NCBI RefSeq assembly: GCF_026157085.1
Contig: NZ_JANPVN010000001.1
Coordinates: 1,612,001-1,676,000 of the forward strand
Reading direction: 5' to 3'
From: Sphingomicrobium arenosum
GTDB taxonomy: Bacteria > Pseudomonadota > Alphaproteobacteria > Sphingomonadales > Sphingomonadaceae
Length of the DNA: 64,000 nucleotides
Below, piece after piece: positions 9,007-17,975 of this stretch (the first letter of the stretch is position 1; each line of letters begins with the position of its first letter). Made by a program: the position numbers and the translations under genes. The notes under the pieces were generated by a model that had not been told where the DNA came from, did no database searches, and saw only the letters and a list, made by a program, of their open reading frames with translations.

Positions 9007-9912
9007 TCAGGCGCCGCGCGACAAGCCGACGGTGAGACAGGCGAGCGCCAGCAGCAGTCCGGCGATACGGTTCGACCTGAAGAGCATCAATGCGCCCGTT
9101 CCGTCCTCTGCATCGACCTTGAGCGCTTGCCAGCCGAGATGGAGCGCGGCCGGCGCCAGTGCGATGAGGGCGATCCAAGTCGGCTTGAGCTGCCACAGCG
9201 CGGCGCTCCACAGGGCAAGGGCGAGGAGGTAGCACAGTGCCACGCCGCCCTTCACCCGCGCGCCCAACGCTCGCGCGCTGCTGCGGACCCCGACGAGCCT
9301 ATCGTCTTCCACGTCCTGAATGGCGTAAATGGTGTCGTAGCCGATGACCCAGAAAACGCAGCCGCCCCACAGGAGGAGGCCGGGCAGCGCCAGGCTTCCC
9401 CATGCCGCCGTCCAGCCGACCAGCGCGCCCCAGCTGAACACCAAGCCGAGCCACGCCTGCGGCCACCAGGTGATGCGCTTCATGAAGGGATAGGCGGCGA
9501 CCAGCACCAGGCTCGCCAGCGCCACCAGCGCGGCGGCGAGCGGCAATTGCACCAGCACCAGCAGCCCGACGAGGCACAGCGCGATCGTCAGCGCCCAAGC
9601 CTGACGCAGCGAAATGCGCCCGCTCGCCAGCGGCCGCGCGCGCGTGCGCTCGACCCGCGCGTCGAGATCGCGGTCGACGATATCGTTATAGGCGCAGCCC
9701 GCCGAGCGCATGGCAAAGGCGCCGAGCAGGAACCAGAAAAGGAGGTCCCAGCGCCCCGCGACCCCGCCGAGCCCCAGTCCGGCAAGGCAGGGCCAGTAAA
9801 GCAACCACGTCCCGATCGGGCGATCGAGCCGCATCAGCGCGGCATAGGGACGCCAGCTGGCGGGAAGCGCGCCGATAAGGCCGCGGCGTTCGCTGTCGGG
9901 GACGGTTTCCAT
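9007..9912 (-). CDS. ubiA: 4-hydroxybenzoate polyprenyltransferase
   Basis: This inner-membrane prenyltransferase attaches the polyprenyl chain to 4-hydroxybenzoate in ubiquinone synthesis. Two Asp-rich motifs are visible, NDIVDRDLD and YAIQDVEDD, with about eight transmembrane helices between and after them. I start at the ATG at 9912 (METVPDSERRG, 301 residues) because this matches the usual family N terminus. An in-frame ATG at 9996 adds 28 Pro/Arg-rich residues and would leave only 23 bp to the divergent neighbour. It is followed by pmbA. Other ubiquinone genes here are ubiG and coq7, at distant sites. Confidence 0.92.
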   Translation of the reverse strand: METVPDSERRGLIGALPASWRPYAALMRLDRPIGTWLLYWPCLAGLGLGGVAGRWDLLFWFLLGAFAMRSAGCAYNDIVDRDLDARVERTRARPLASGRISLRQAWALTIALCLVGLLVLVQLPLAAALVALASLVLVAAYPFMKRITWWPQAWLGLVFSWGALVGWTAAWGSLALPGLLLWGGCVFWVIGYDTIYAIQDVEDDRLVGVRSSARALGARVKGGVALCYLLALALWSAALWQLKPTWIALIALAPAALHLGWQALKVDAEDGTGALMLFRSNRIAGLLLALACLTVGLSRGA

Positions 9913-10019
9913 CGCCTGCCCGCATGGCGCGACCGGGCGCTGCCGGTCAAGCGTTGGACGCCGCCAGCGAAAAGGCGTAGGTTCGTTCCCGACCATCTCG
10001 GCCTTAAGGAGACGTCCCC

Positions 10020-10451
10020 ATGTTTCGCCTTGCCCTGAGCCTCGTCCTGCTACCCGCCAGCTTCGTCATCCTGCCCGCCGCCGCTGCCGCGCAGGACGAG
10101 GAACAACCGCAAGCCATGCCAGGCGAGGAAGCGATGGGGATGGGCGAGGAAGGCGAAGGCCCGCAGGCGATCCGCGTCGAACAACTGATGAATGGCGGCG
10201 AAGAGGAAGGCGGCCCGCAGATGCTGCGGGTACGCGAGCGGCTGCTCGATCGGCGCTTGCAATCCACCCTCACCACCCCTGCGCCGGAGAGCGATGACTG
10301 CGCCATTCGCGGTGCCTCGACCCTGTGCAGCGATGGCGCGGCGCAGATCGACCCGCCCTCGCTCCAGCTCGACACCGCCCCGCCCGACGTCCAGCCGGCA
10401 GTGCGACAGCCCAAGCTGCGCGTCGTGCTGCCGCCGGGCAGCGACCTCTAG
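10020..10451 (+). CDS. Small exported acidic protein, unknown
   Basis: I do not recognise this 143-residue protein. It starts with a clear signal peptide (cleavage near residue 24, AAAAAQ) and has AAGGAG ten bases before the ATG. The mature part is acidic and contains two similar units, GEEGEGPQAIRVEQLM and GEEEGGPQMLRVRERLL, about 20 residues apart. Two cysteines (DDCAIRGASTLC) could form a disulfide, and the tail is Pro-rich. Its TAG stop lies inside CTAG (10448-10451), shared with the stop of the convergent phospholipase-D-like gene. A periplasmic location is likely; function is unknown. Confidence 0.7.
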   Translation: MFRLALSLVLLPASFVILPAAAAAQDEEQPQAMPGEEAMGMGEEGEGPQAIRVEQLMNGGEEEGGPQMLRVRERLLDRRLQSTLTTPAPESDDCAIRGASTLCSDGAAQIDPPSLQLDTAPPDVQPAVRQPKLRVVLPPGSDL

Positions 10452-11941
10452 GAAGAACGGAACCGCCGCCGGAAGCTTGTGCGCGTCTCGCGCCAGCGCT
10501 GGCGCAGGCTCTTGCGGCTCATCGGTTCGAACATGTCGTCGGTACTTTCGGGATCGCCCAATTCGTGCTCGGCGATGAAATTCTCCGCGCCCGACAATTC
10601 CTCGATGGCGAGCGGCGACAGCGTCTTGTCCTGCCCCCGCAGCGCTTCGATCGTGGCGATCAGCCCGCGATTGTCGGCTTCGGCCTGTTCGACGGCCTCG
10701 AGATCGACCCCCAGATGCTCGGCCATGAGGTCGCGGCGCAGATCGGTAATCGTCTTCTCGAACCCTCGCCCGGCATTTTGCGGCAGTCCGCAATCGACGA
10801 TCACGTCGCACTCGCTGTCCAGCCCCATCGAACGGTTGTTGAGGTTGGCCGAGCCGACGCGCAGGAAGCGGTCGTCGATCACCGCCACCTTGGCATGGAC
10901 ATAGATGTCGGTGCCCGCCGCATTGACCGGGACATAGATGCGGAAATTCTCGCCGCCGGGTGAATTCTGGATCGTCTGCATCAGCTTCTGCCGAGTGCCG
11001 TCCATCGCCACCGCCTCGAGCCAGCCATCGGCGGTGCGCGGCATGACCAGCACGATCTCGGGCGGATCGTCCGCCGACAGCCGCGTGCAGATGGCCGCCG
11101 CGATCTTGGGCGAGGTAAAATATTGGTTCTCGATATAGGCGAAGCGCTCGCACTTCTCGATCATGTCGATGACCAGCGCCTCATTCTCGCGCACTTCCTC
11201 CACATCGTCATATTCGGCGCGGGTGCGGGCGATGGCGACGTCGACGTCCTTGAAATGCGGGTCGAGGTCCTCGGGCCAATCGTCCTCGGCCTCGCGGACG
11301 GGATCGAGATCGGCGGTGGTCGCCACCTTCCACCGTTCGCGCCCGAGGTCGCCGAGCGCCCCGGCGATGTCCCCGCGCAGCAGCATCGTGACATCGTGCC
11401 ACGGGTCGTAGGGCTTGCCATTGGGCGTGGTGCGGCATTCGTCGTCGGGCTTGTGGTCGCGCGTGTCCCAGCGCCGCATGGCGATATCGATGCCCCCGCA
11501 GGCCGCAAGGCTCTCGTCGATCACGACGATCTTCTGATGATGGCTGCAACCCTTGGGATGCGAGCTGTCGAACTTGAGGTTGATCGGCTTGGCGATCCAC
11601 CAGCGGAACAGCCAATAGGTGGCGCGGATCGACAGGAATTGTTTGAGCGCGCCGAAATTCCACTTGAGGATATCGATCTGGCGCTCGGGCTTCTCGCGCG
11701 CCAGTTCGAGGAAGAAATGCCCGAGGCTCGAATGATAGCTGCCCTCCCGGTCGGGGGCGAGGCTGATGCGCGTGTCGAAGTCCCAGCCGACGATGAAGAT
11801 GCGCTCTTTGGCGCGCTGCATCGCCTCGGCGATGATGTGATAATAGTCGGCGGCATCGACGATCATGCGCGCCTCGGTGGCCCGCTCGATCCGCCAGCAA
11901 TTGCGCCCCACCGCGACGATCGGTTGCATCTCGTTACTCAC
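10448..11941 (-). CDS. Phospholipase D-like phosphodiesterase with two HKD motifs
   Basis: The protein belongs to the phospholipase D superfamily (PLD or cardiolipin-synthase-like) and has 497 residues. Both catalytic HxKxxxxD motifs are present: HHQKIVVID near residue 145 and VHAKVAVID near residue 330, the latter followed by GSANLNNRSMG. No signal peptide or N-terminal membrane helix is visible, which argues against a classical cardiolipin synthase and fits the soluble PLD-like proteins found in alphaproteobacteria. The C terminus is Arg-rich (SLRQRWRETRTSFRRRF). It is divergent from rsmE with 56 bp between the starts. The substrate cannot be decided from sequence. Confidence 0.88.
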   Translation of the reverse strand: MSNEMQPIVAVGRNCWRIERATEARMIVDAADYYHIIAEAMQRAKERIFIVGWDFDTRISLAPDREGSYHSSLGHFFLELAREKPERQIDILKWNFGALKQFLSIRATYWLFRWWIAKPINLKFDSSHPKGCSHHQKIVVIDESLAACGGIDIAMRRWDTRDHKPDDECRTTPNGKPYDPWHDVTMLLRGDIAGALGDLGRERWKVATTADLDPVREAEDDWPEDLDPHFKDVDVAIARTRAEYDDVEEVRENEALVIDMIEKCERFAYIENQYFTSPKIAAAICTRLSADDPPEIVLVMPRTADGWLEAVAMDGTRQKLMQTIQNSPGGENFRIYVPVNAAGTDIYVHAKVAVIDDRFLRVGSANLNNRSMGLDSECDVIVDCGLPQNAGRGFEKTITDLRRDLMAEHLGVDLEAVEQAEADNRGLIATIEALRGQDKTLSPLAIEELSGAENFIAEHELGDPESTDDMFEPMSRKSLRQRWRETRTSFRRRFRSS

Positions 11942-11997
11942 ACGTCACTAAAGACGCGGGCTATCGCTGCGTTCCATCGCGCAGTAGAAAGTCCGCC

Positions 11998-12738
11998 ATG
12001 CCCGCTACCCCCGCCTGGCCGCCCGAGAGCCTGCCCCGCCTCTTTGTCACGACGCCGCTCGCCGAGGGAGCCGAGTTCGAGCTTGAAAAATCGCAGGCTC
12101 ATTATGTCGGCACGGTGATGCGGCGAACGGTCGGCGATGCGCTGCTGCTGTTCGACGGCGCGAGCGGCGAATGGCGCGGCGAGGTCGTGGAGGCGGGCAA
12201 GAAGCGCGTGCGGTTGCGCGTCACCGGGCAGGCCCGTCCGCAGGAAGCGCCGACCGGCCTCACGCTGGCCTTCGCACCGATCAAGAAGCAGCGCATCGAC
12301 TTCCTCGTCGAAAAGGCGGTCGAACTGGGGGTGGAGACATTGCAGCCGATCCTCACCCAGCGCACCATCGCGGGGCGCGTCGGGGAGGACCGGATCCGTG
12401 CGCATATCGTCGAGGCGGCCGAGCAATGCGGCCGCACCGCCATCGCCCAGCTGAAGGAACCGATGCGGCTGAAAAAGTGGCTGATCGAGCGGGAACGCGT
12501 CCCGCTCTATTTCGCCGACGAGAATGGCGGCGCGCCCGCGCTGTCGAGCTTCAAGCCTGCCCCTGCCACCATCCTCATCGGCCCCGAGGGTGGCTTTACC
12601 GACGAGGAGCGCAGCATGATCCGCGCCGAGGAAGGGGCGGTCGCGATCAGCCTTGGGCCCCGCATCCTGCGCGCCGAGACGGCGGCGCTCGCGGCGGTCG
12701 CGGCCTATATGGCGAGCGCCGGGGACTGGAGCGAATAG
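11998..12738 (+). CDS. rsmE: 16S rRNA (uracil-1498-N3) methyltransferase
   Basis: RsmE methylates U1498 of 16S rRNA using SAM. The protein has 246 residues, the usual length. It has a PUA-like N-terminal domain and a C-terminal SPOUT knot with ILIGPEGGFTDEE and LGPRILRAETAALAAVA, both diagnostic. It precedes gshA by 40 nt on the same strand and could share its transcript. Confidence 0.95.
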   Translation: MPATPAWPPESLPRLFVTTPLAEGAEFELEKSQAHYVGTVMRRTVGDALLLFDGASGEWRGEVVEAGKKRVRLRVTGQARPQEAPTGLTLAFAPIKKQRIDFLVEKAVELGVETLQPILTQRTIAGRVGEDRIRAHIVEAAEQCGRTAIAQLKEPMRLKKWLIERERVPLYFADENGGAPALSSFKPAPATILIGPEGGFTDEERSMIRAEEGAVAISLGPRILRAETAALAAVAAYMASAGDWSE

Positions 12739-12778
12739 TGGCTGTTCGCCACCTTTATGCTGCGCTAGGGCGAGCGAT

Positions 12779-14149
12779 ATGACGACGCGCACCGACCTCA
12801 GCGAAAGCCCGACCATCGAGAGCCGCGAGGATCTGCTCAGCCTCTTCTCGGGCGGGGAGAAGCCGGCCGGCGACTGGCGCATCGGCACCGAGCATGAAAA
12901 ATTCGTCTATCGGGTCGAGGATCACCGCGCGCCGAGCTGGGAAGAGAATGGCGGCATCCGCGACCTCCTTTCCGCGCTCACCGAGTTCGGCTGGCAGCCG
13001 GTCATCGAGGGCGGCAAGCTCATCGCGCTGACCGGCGCTGACGGTACCGTCAGCCTCGAACCCTCGGGCCAATTGGAACTGTCGGGCGCCGCATTGGAGC
13101 ATCTCCACCAGACCTGCGCCGAGGCGGGCCGCCACCTCAAACAGGTGAAGGCGGTCGGCGAGAAACTCGGCCTCGGCTTCCTCGGCCTCGGCATGTGGCC
13201 CGACAAGCGCCGCGACGATCTGTCGTGGATGCCCAAGGCGCGCTACGGCATCATGCGTCGCTACATGCCCACCGTCGGCAGCCTCGGGCTCGACATGATG
13301 CAGCGCACCTGCACCATCCAGGTCAATCTCGACTATTCCAGCGAAGCCGACATGGTGAAGAAATTCCGCGTCGGCCTCGCGCTCCAGCCGGTCGCCACCG
13401 CGCTGTTCGCCAATTCGCCCTTCACCGAGGGCAAGCCCAACGGCTTCCTGTCGTTCCGCTCGCACATCTGGACCGACACCGATGCCGACCGCACCGGCAT
13501 GCTACCATTCGTGTTCGAAGACGGCTTCGGCTATGAACGCTGGTGCGACTATGCGCTCGATGTGCCGATGTATTTCGTCTTTCGCGATGGTCATTATCAC
13601 GACGTCGCGGGCAAGAGCTTTCGCGACTTTCTCGACGGCAGGCTCGAAGGGCTCGAGGGCGAGAAGCCGACCCGCGCCGACTGGACCGATCATCTCTCGA
13701 CGATCTTCCCCGAGGTGCGCCTCAAGAGCTTCCTCGAGATGCGCGGCGCCGATGGCGGCCCGTGGAACCGCATCTGCGCCCTGCCCGCCCTGTGGGTCGG
13801 CCTGCTCTACGACGCGCCCACGCTCGATGCCGCCTGGGACATGTGCAAGGACTGGACCCTCGAGGAGCGCGAACAGCTGCGCGCCGACGTCCCCAAGCTC
13901 GGGCTCAAGACCCCCGTTCCCGGCGGCGGCACCATGCAGGATCTCGCGACGCGCGTCGTCGATCTCGCCCATCAAGGCCTCCGCGCCCGCGCCCGCCTCA
14001 ATGGCGCAGGCGATGACGAAACCGGTTTCCTCGATCCGCTGCGCGACATCCTCGCGCGCCGCCAGACCCCGGCGGACCAGCTGCTCGCCTGCTATCATGG
14101 TGAATGGAACGGCTCGGTCGACCCCGTCTACGGCGACCAGAGCTTCTGA
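12779..14149 (+). CDS. gshA: Glutamate-cysteine ligase, plant/alphaproteobacterial type
   Basis: The enzyme catalyses ATP-dependent ligation of glutamate and cysteine, the first step of glutathione synthesis. It has 456 residues and belongs to the GCS2-type class shared by plants and alphaproteobacteria. Conserved segments include DWRIGTEHEKFVY near the N terminus, GTVSLEPSGQLELSG, and the MMQRTCTIQVNLDYSSE region that shapes the active site. The ATG at 12779 is favoured because upstream codons overlap rsmE and look non-coding. A GST gene at 42 kb would use the product pathway. Confidence 0.95.
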   Translation: MTTRTDLSESPTIESREDLLSLFSGGEKPAGDWRIGTEHEKFVYRVEDHRAPSWEENGGIRDLLSALTEFGWQPVIEGGKLIALTGADGTVSLEPSGQLELSGAALEHLHQTCAEAGRHLKQVKAVGEKLGLGFLGLGMWPDKRRDDLSWMPKARYGIMRRYMPTVGSLGLDMMQRTCTIQVNLDYSSEADMVKKFRVGLALQPVATALFANSPFTEGKPNGFLSFRSHIWTDTDADRTGMLPFVFEDGFGYERWCDYALDVPMYFVFRDGHYHDVAGKSFRDFLDGRLEGLEGEKPTRADWTDHLSTIFPEVRLKSFLEMRGADGGPWNRICALPALWVGLLYDAPTLDAAWDMCKDWTLEEREQLRADVPKLGLKTPVPGGGTMQDLATRVVDLAHQGLRARARLNGAGDDETGFLDPLRDILARRQTPADQLLACYHGEWNGSVDPVYGDQSF

Positions 14150-14219
14150 CTTTTCTGCCGGAAAAACGGTGCGTGTCGGCCACGCGACATGAAAATTTCA
14201 CATCGCTTTCCAAGAGCAA

Positions 14220-14247
14220 TTGACTCCTGAGCATGCTCCTCTAAACG
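14220..14247 (+). promoter_or_regulatory. Possible sigma70-type promoter of the TonB receptor gene
   Basis: TTGACT (14220-14225) and TAAACG (14242-14247) are separated by 16 bp, 66 bp before the receptor ATG, in a locally AT-richer segment. The -35 element is good and the -10 element is weak. No Fur or other operator is recognisable. Confidence 0.35.
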
Positions 14248-14313
14248 GCCCGAGGCATCGGGACCGGCGCGGGGGCCGGACCCTATAACCCTCTGAGATG
14301 AGGATGATTTCCG

Positions 14314-16593
14314 ATGCGCCGACTTCACACCATGCTTTCGCTTTCCGCGCTGGCCACCGCCACCGCGCTGACCGCCACGCCTGCCGCCGCGCAGGTCACC
14401 GGTGATAATGACACGATGCTCCAGGATGCCGAGGAAGGCATCGGCGTCATCGTCATCACCGCGCAGCGCCGCGAGGAAAACCTCCAGGACGTGCCGATCT
14501 CGGTCGCGACCGTGGGCGATGAAACGCTCGCCGCGATCAACGCGGGCGGTGCCGACATTCGTGGCCTTGCCGGCCGCGTGCCCAGCCTCAACATCGAAAG
14601 CAGCTTCGGCCGCACCTTCCCGCGCTTCTACATCCGCGGGCTCGGCAACACCGACTTCGACTTGAACGCCTCGCAGCCGGTCAGCCTCGTCTATGACGAG
14701 GTCGTCCTCGAAAACCCGATCCTCAAGGGCTTCCCGGTGTTCGACCTCGACCGCGTCGAAGTGCTGCGCGGCCCGCAGGGCACGCTGTTCGGCCGCAACA
14801 CGCCGGCCGGCATCGTCAAGTTCGACACGGTGAAGCCGGGCTTTGCCGCCGACAATTACGCCAAGGCGAGCTGGGGCAGCTACAACAGCATCACCGCCGA
14901 AACCGGCGTCGGCACCATGCTCAACGACGTCGCCTCGATCCGCGTCTCGGCGCTCTATCAGCATCGCGACGACTGGATCGACAATATCGACGCGCCGGGC
15001 GACGATAATCTCGAAGGCTATGACGACATCGCCGCGCGCGTGCAGTTCCTGCTCGAGCCGACCGACGAATTGTCGCTCCGCGTCACCGGCCAGTATCGCA
15101 AACAGGAAGGCTCGGCCCGCATCTTCCGCGCCAACCTGTTCGAAACCGGTTCGAACGACCTCGTCGGCGTGGACGGCGGCGAATTCGTGCGCTCGGAAAT
15201 CCGCGCCGACGGCCTCAACTTCCAGGAACTGGAAAACGCCAATCTGTCGGCGCACATGAGCTTTGATGCGGGCGTCGTCACGCTCTACTCGATCACCAGC
15301 TACTGGGGCGGCGAGCTCGAGAGCCGCGGCGACATCGACGGCGGCTTCGGTGCCTCCTTCCTTCCCGAAATGGGCCCGGGCTTCATTCCCTTCCCCGCGC
15401 AGAGCCAGGACAATATCCCCTCGCTCAACCAGTTCACCCAGGAACTGCGCGTTGCCTCCAACAATGACGGCGGCCTCGGCTACCAGATGGGCCTGTTCTA
15501 CATGAACGAGAAGCTCGACATCGAGAGCTTCGACTTCTCCAATCCGACCGACACCACCCCGGCAGCCATCGTCAACCAGCGCCAGGAAGCCGAAGCCTTC
15601 GGCGCCTTCGCCAGCTTCACCTACGACACCGACACTGGCCTCACGCTCCAGGCCGGCGGTCGTTACAATATCGACGACAAGACGCTGTTTGCCGAACGCG
15701 AATTCGACACTCGTCCCGGCTTCGTCGGCGGCGGCCCGGTCGAGGGCATGACGCTCGACGCTTCGGACCAGGTCTTCACCTGGGACGCCAGCGCGCTCTA
15801 CGAGGTGAATGACAGCGTCAACCTCTTCGCCCGCGTCGCCAAGGGCTATCGCGCCCCCAGCCTTCAGGGTCGCATCCTGTTCGACCGCGACATGTCGCGC
15901 GCCGAGAGCGAGACGACCATGAGCTATGAGGCCGGCATCAAGACCAGCATGCGCAACGTCATGTTCAACCTCACCGGCTATCTCTTCACCACCGATGATC
16001 TCCAACTGTCGGCGGTCGGCGGCGGCACCAACGCCAACCTGCTGCTGAATGCCGACCAGGTCGATGGCGCGGGGGTCGAGGCCGAACTGATGGCGCGCCC
16101 GATGCGTGGCCTCACGCTGACGGCTGGCGTCTCCTACAACTCGGCCAAGATCGATGATCCCGACCTCGTCGTGGAAACCTGCGCGGCGGCCTGCACCGTT
16201 CTCGACCCGGCCTTTGCCGAGGCCGCGCCGTTCCAGCCGGCCATCGTCTATATCGACGGCAACCAGCTGCCGCAGGCGCCCGAATGGACCGCCAACTGGA
16301 CGCTCGGCTACGAGCATCCGATCACGGCGGACGGCGACCTCTACATCTTCACCGACTGGTACTATCGCTCGAAGATCAACTTCTTCCTCTACGAGAGCGT
16401 CGAATTCAACGACGATCACCTCCTCGAGGGCGGTCTTCGCATCGGCTACAAGACCGACGCCTATGACGTCGCGCTGTTCGCCCGCAACATCCTCGACGAT
16501 GCCTCGGCGGTGGGCGGCATCGACTTCAACAACCTTACCGGTTTCGTCAACGAGCCGCGCATCCTCGGCGCGGAAGTCGGCGTGAACTTCTAA
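14314..16593 (+). CDS. TonB-dependent outer-membrane receptor
   Basis: This is an outer-membrane beta-barrel that imports a ligand using TonB-ExbB-ExbD energy. It has 759 residues. The signal peptide ends at AAAQ (about residue 27). A TonB-box-like GVIVITAQRR lies near residue 46. The plug domain contains FYIRGLGNTDF and VEVLRGPQGTLFGRNTPAG. The barrel ends in a terminal aromatic residue (VGVNF). TAQRREENLQDVPISV is typical of the large sphingomonad receptor group, whose ligands cannot be read from sequence. A gene for prolyl aminopeptidase follows after a strong terminator, so a peptide-linked ligand is only a weak guess. Confidence 0.93.
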   Translation: MRRLHTMLSLSALATATALTATPAAAQVTGDNDTMLQDAEEGIGVIVITAQRREENLQDVPISVATVGDETLAAINAGGADIRGLAGRVPSLNIESSFGRTFPRFYIRGLGNTDFDLNASQPVSLVYDEVVLENPILKGFPVFDLDRVEVLRGPQGTLFGRNTPAGIVKFDTVKPGFAADNYAKASWGSYNSITAETGVGTMLNDVASIRVSALYQHRDDWIDNIDAPGDDNLEGYDDIAARVQFLLEPTDELSLRVTGQYRKQEGSARIFRANLFETGSNDLVGVDGGEFVRSEIRADGLNFQELENANLSAHMSFDAGVVTLYSITSYWGGELESRGDIDGGFGASFLPEMGPGFIPFPAQSQDNIPSLNQFTQELRVASNNDGGLGYQMGLFYMNEKLDIESFDFSNPTDTTPAAIVNQRQEAEAFGAFASFTYDTDTGLTLQAGGRYNIDDKTLFAEREFDTRPGFVGGGPVEGMTLDASDQVFTWDASALYEVNDSVNLFARVAKGYRAPSLQGRILFDRDMSRAESETTMSYEAGIKTSMRNVMFNLTGYLFTTDDLQLSAVGGGTNANLLLNADQVDGAGVEAELMARPMRGLTLTAGVSYNSAKIDDPDLVVETCAAACTVLDPAFAEAAPFQPAIVYIDGNQLPQAPEWTANWTLGYEHPITADGDLYIFTDWYYRSKINFFLYESVEFNDDHLLEGGLRIGYKTDAYDVALFARNILDDASAVGGIDFNNLTGFVNEPRILGAEVGVNF

Positions 16594-16620
16594 GCGAGCC
16601 AAACATTCGCTAGGCAATCG

Positions 16621-16649
16621 GGGCGGGTCCTTCGGGGCTCGCCCTTTTT
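16621..16649 (+). terminator. Intrinsic terminator with cUUCGg tetraloop
   Basis: A 10-bp stem (16621-16630 with 16635-16644, two G-U pairs) is closed by C(TTCG)G, one of the most stable RNA tetraloops, and followed by TTTTT. It ends the TonB receptor transcript 28 bp after its stop. Confidence 0.9.
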
Positions 16650-16663
16650 GTTGGGAGAATGTG

Positions 16664-17617
16664 ATGACGAAGCGCCGTACCCTCTATCCGATCGTCGAGC
16701 CTTACGAGAGCGGGCATATGGACGTCGGCGATGGTCATTCCATCTATTATGAGCGCGTCGGCACGCCGGGCGCCAAGCCCGCCGTCTTCCTCCATGGCGG
16801 CCCCGGCGGCGGCATCAGCCCCTCGCATCGCGGCCAGTGGAACCCAGAAAAATATGACGTCCTGCTGTTCGAACAGCGTGGCTGCGGACGCTCCACCCCC
16901 TTCGCCAGCCTCGAGAACAACACGACGCAGGACCTCATCTCGGACATCGAAAAGCTCCGGACATACTGCGGCCATGACAAGTGGCAGGTGTTCGGCGGCA
17001 GCTGGGGCTCGACGCTGAGCCTCGCTTATGCCGAGGCGCATCCCGAGCGGGCGACCGAGATCATCCTGCGCGGCATCTTCTTCGGCGAGGATTATGAATA
17101 TGGCTGGCTGTTCAAATATGGCGCCAGTGAGATCTATCCCGACGAGTTCGACCGCTTCCTCTCGGTGCTGCCGCCAGAGGGCCGCGATGATCCCATCACC
17201 GCCTTCCACCACATCCTGACGGGCGATGACGAGGCGAAGAAGCTCGAGGCCGCGCGCGCCTGGTCGCGCTGGGAGGCGGTGACCGTCACCCTGCTCCCCA
17301 ATGACGATGTCATGGCGCATATGCAGGACGCCGACCAGGCCATCGCCATGGCCCGCATCGAGAACCATTATATGCGCCACCACTGCTTCCTCGAGGAAGG
17401 CCAGATCCTGCGCGACGTGCATAAGATCCGCCACATCCCGGGCGTGATCGTGCAGGGCCGCCACGACAGCTGCACCCCGCCGCGCTCGGCATGGGAGCTC
17501 AAGAAAGCCTGGCCCGAGGTCGATCTCCAGATCGTCCCCGACGGCAGCCACAATTATGCCGAGCCCGGCATCCTCGACGGCCTCATCCGCGCCACTGACC
17601 GGTTCGCGGACCAATGA
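16664..17617 (+). CDS. pip: Prolyl aminopeptidase
   Basis: A cytosolic alpha/beta-hydrolase (peptidase S33) that removes N-terminal proline from peptides. It has 317 residues. HGGPGGG forms the oxyanion region, GGSWGS (near residue 112) carries the nucleophile, and the C-terminal PDGSHNYAEP holds the catalytic His. QGRHDSCTPP marks the Asp loop. I start at the ATG at 16664 because GGGAG lies 6 nt upstream; GTG at 16661 is also in frame. Its stop overlaps the next gene's start (ATGA), so the two are coupled. Confidence 0.93.
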   Translation: MTKRRTLYPIVEPYESGHMDVGDGHSIYYERVGTPGAKPAVFLHGGPGGGISPSHRGQWNPEKYDVLLFEQRGCGRSTPFASLENNTTQDLISDIEKLRTYCGHDKWQVFGGSWGSTLSLAYAEAHPERATEIILRGIFFGEDYEYGWLFKYGASEIYPDEFDRFLSVLPPEGRDDPITAFHHILTGDDEAKKLEAARAWSRWEAVTVTLLPNDDVMAHMQDADQAIAMARIENHYMRHHCFLEEGQILRDVHKIRHIPGVIVQGRHDSCTPPRSAWELKKAWPEVDLQIVPDGSHNYAEPGILDGLIRATDRFADQ

Positions 17618-17958
17618 ACGTCGGCGCCTCCGTCGCGACGACCGCTGCGACCAATGCCGCCATCATGGCGGCGGCCCAGCAGAAGAAGCTGCTCGACGCG
17701 CTGGACGAGGCGGGTGCGCTGCGGCCTGCCGATGCCATCGCGCTCGGCGGCGAGGATGGCTGCGATGCGCGCACGATCAAGCTGATGCACAAAGGCGGTT
17801 TCATCGGCCGCACCGCGGGCGGGCATTATTATCTCACCGCCAAAGGGATCGAGCGCCAGCAGGCCAAGCCGCCGAGCGCGGGCAAGGTGCTGCTCGTGAT
17901 CGGCGGCGTGCTGTTGGTCGCGCTCGGCGTCATCGGGCTCGCGCTCGTCTTTGATTAA
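17614..17958 (+). CDS. Small protein with winged-helix-like segment and C-terminal membrane helix
   Basis: I cannot name this 114-residue protein. Residues about 25-85 (LLDALDEAGALRPADAIAL, then HYYLTAKG) read like a small winged-helix fold whose wing is the GGHYYLTAKG hairpin. A single strong hydrophobic helix follows (about 92-112) and ends the protein. The start overlaps the pip stop by four bases, so it is made together with the aminopeptidase. It could be an anchored DNA-binding protein or simply an inner-membrane protein. The fold is inferred from pattern only. Confidence 0.65.
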   Translation: MNVGASVATTAATNAAIMAAAQQKKLLDALDEAGALRPADAIALGGEDGCDARTIKLMHKGGFIGRTAGGHYYLTAKGIERQQAKPPSAGKVLLVIGGVLLVALGVIGLALVFD

Positions 17959-17975
17959 ACGTCATCCCAGCGACG

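Noticed and set aside
14128..16617. An 829-codon minus-strand frame across the TonB receptor
   Set aside because: The plus strand carries the signal peptide, plug and barrel of a complete receptor, so this is a composition artefact.
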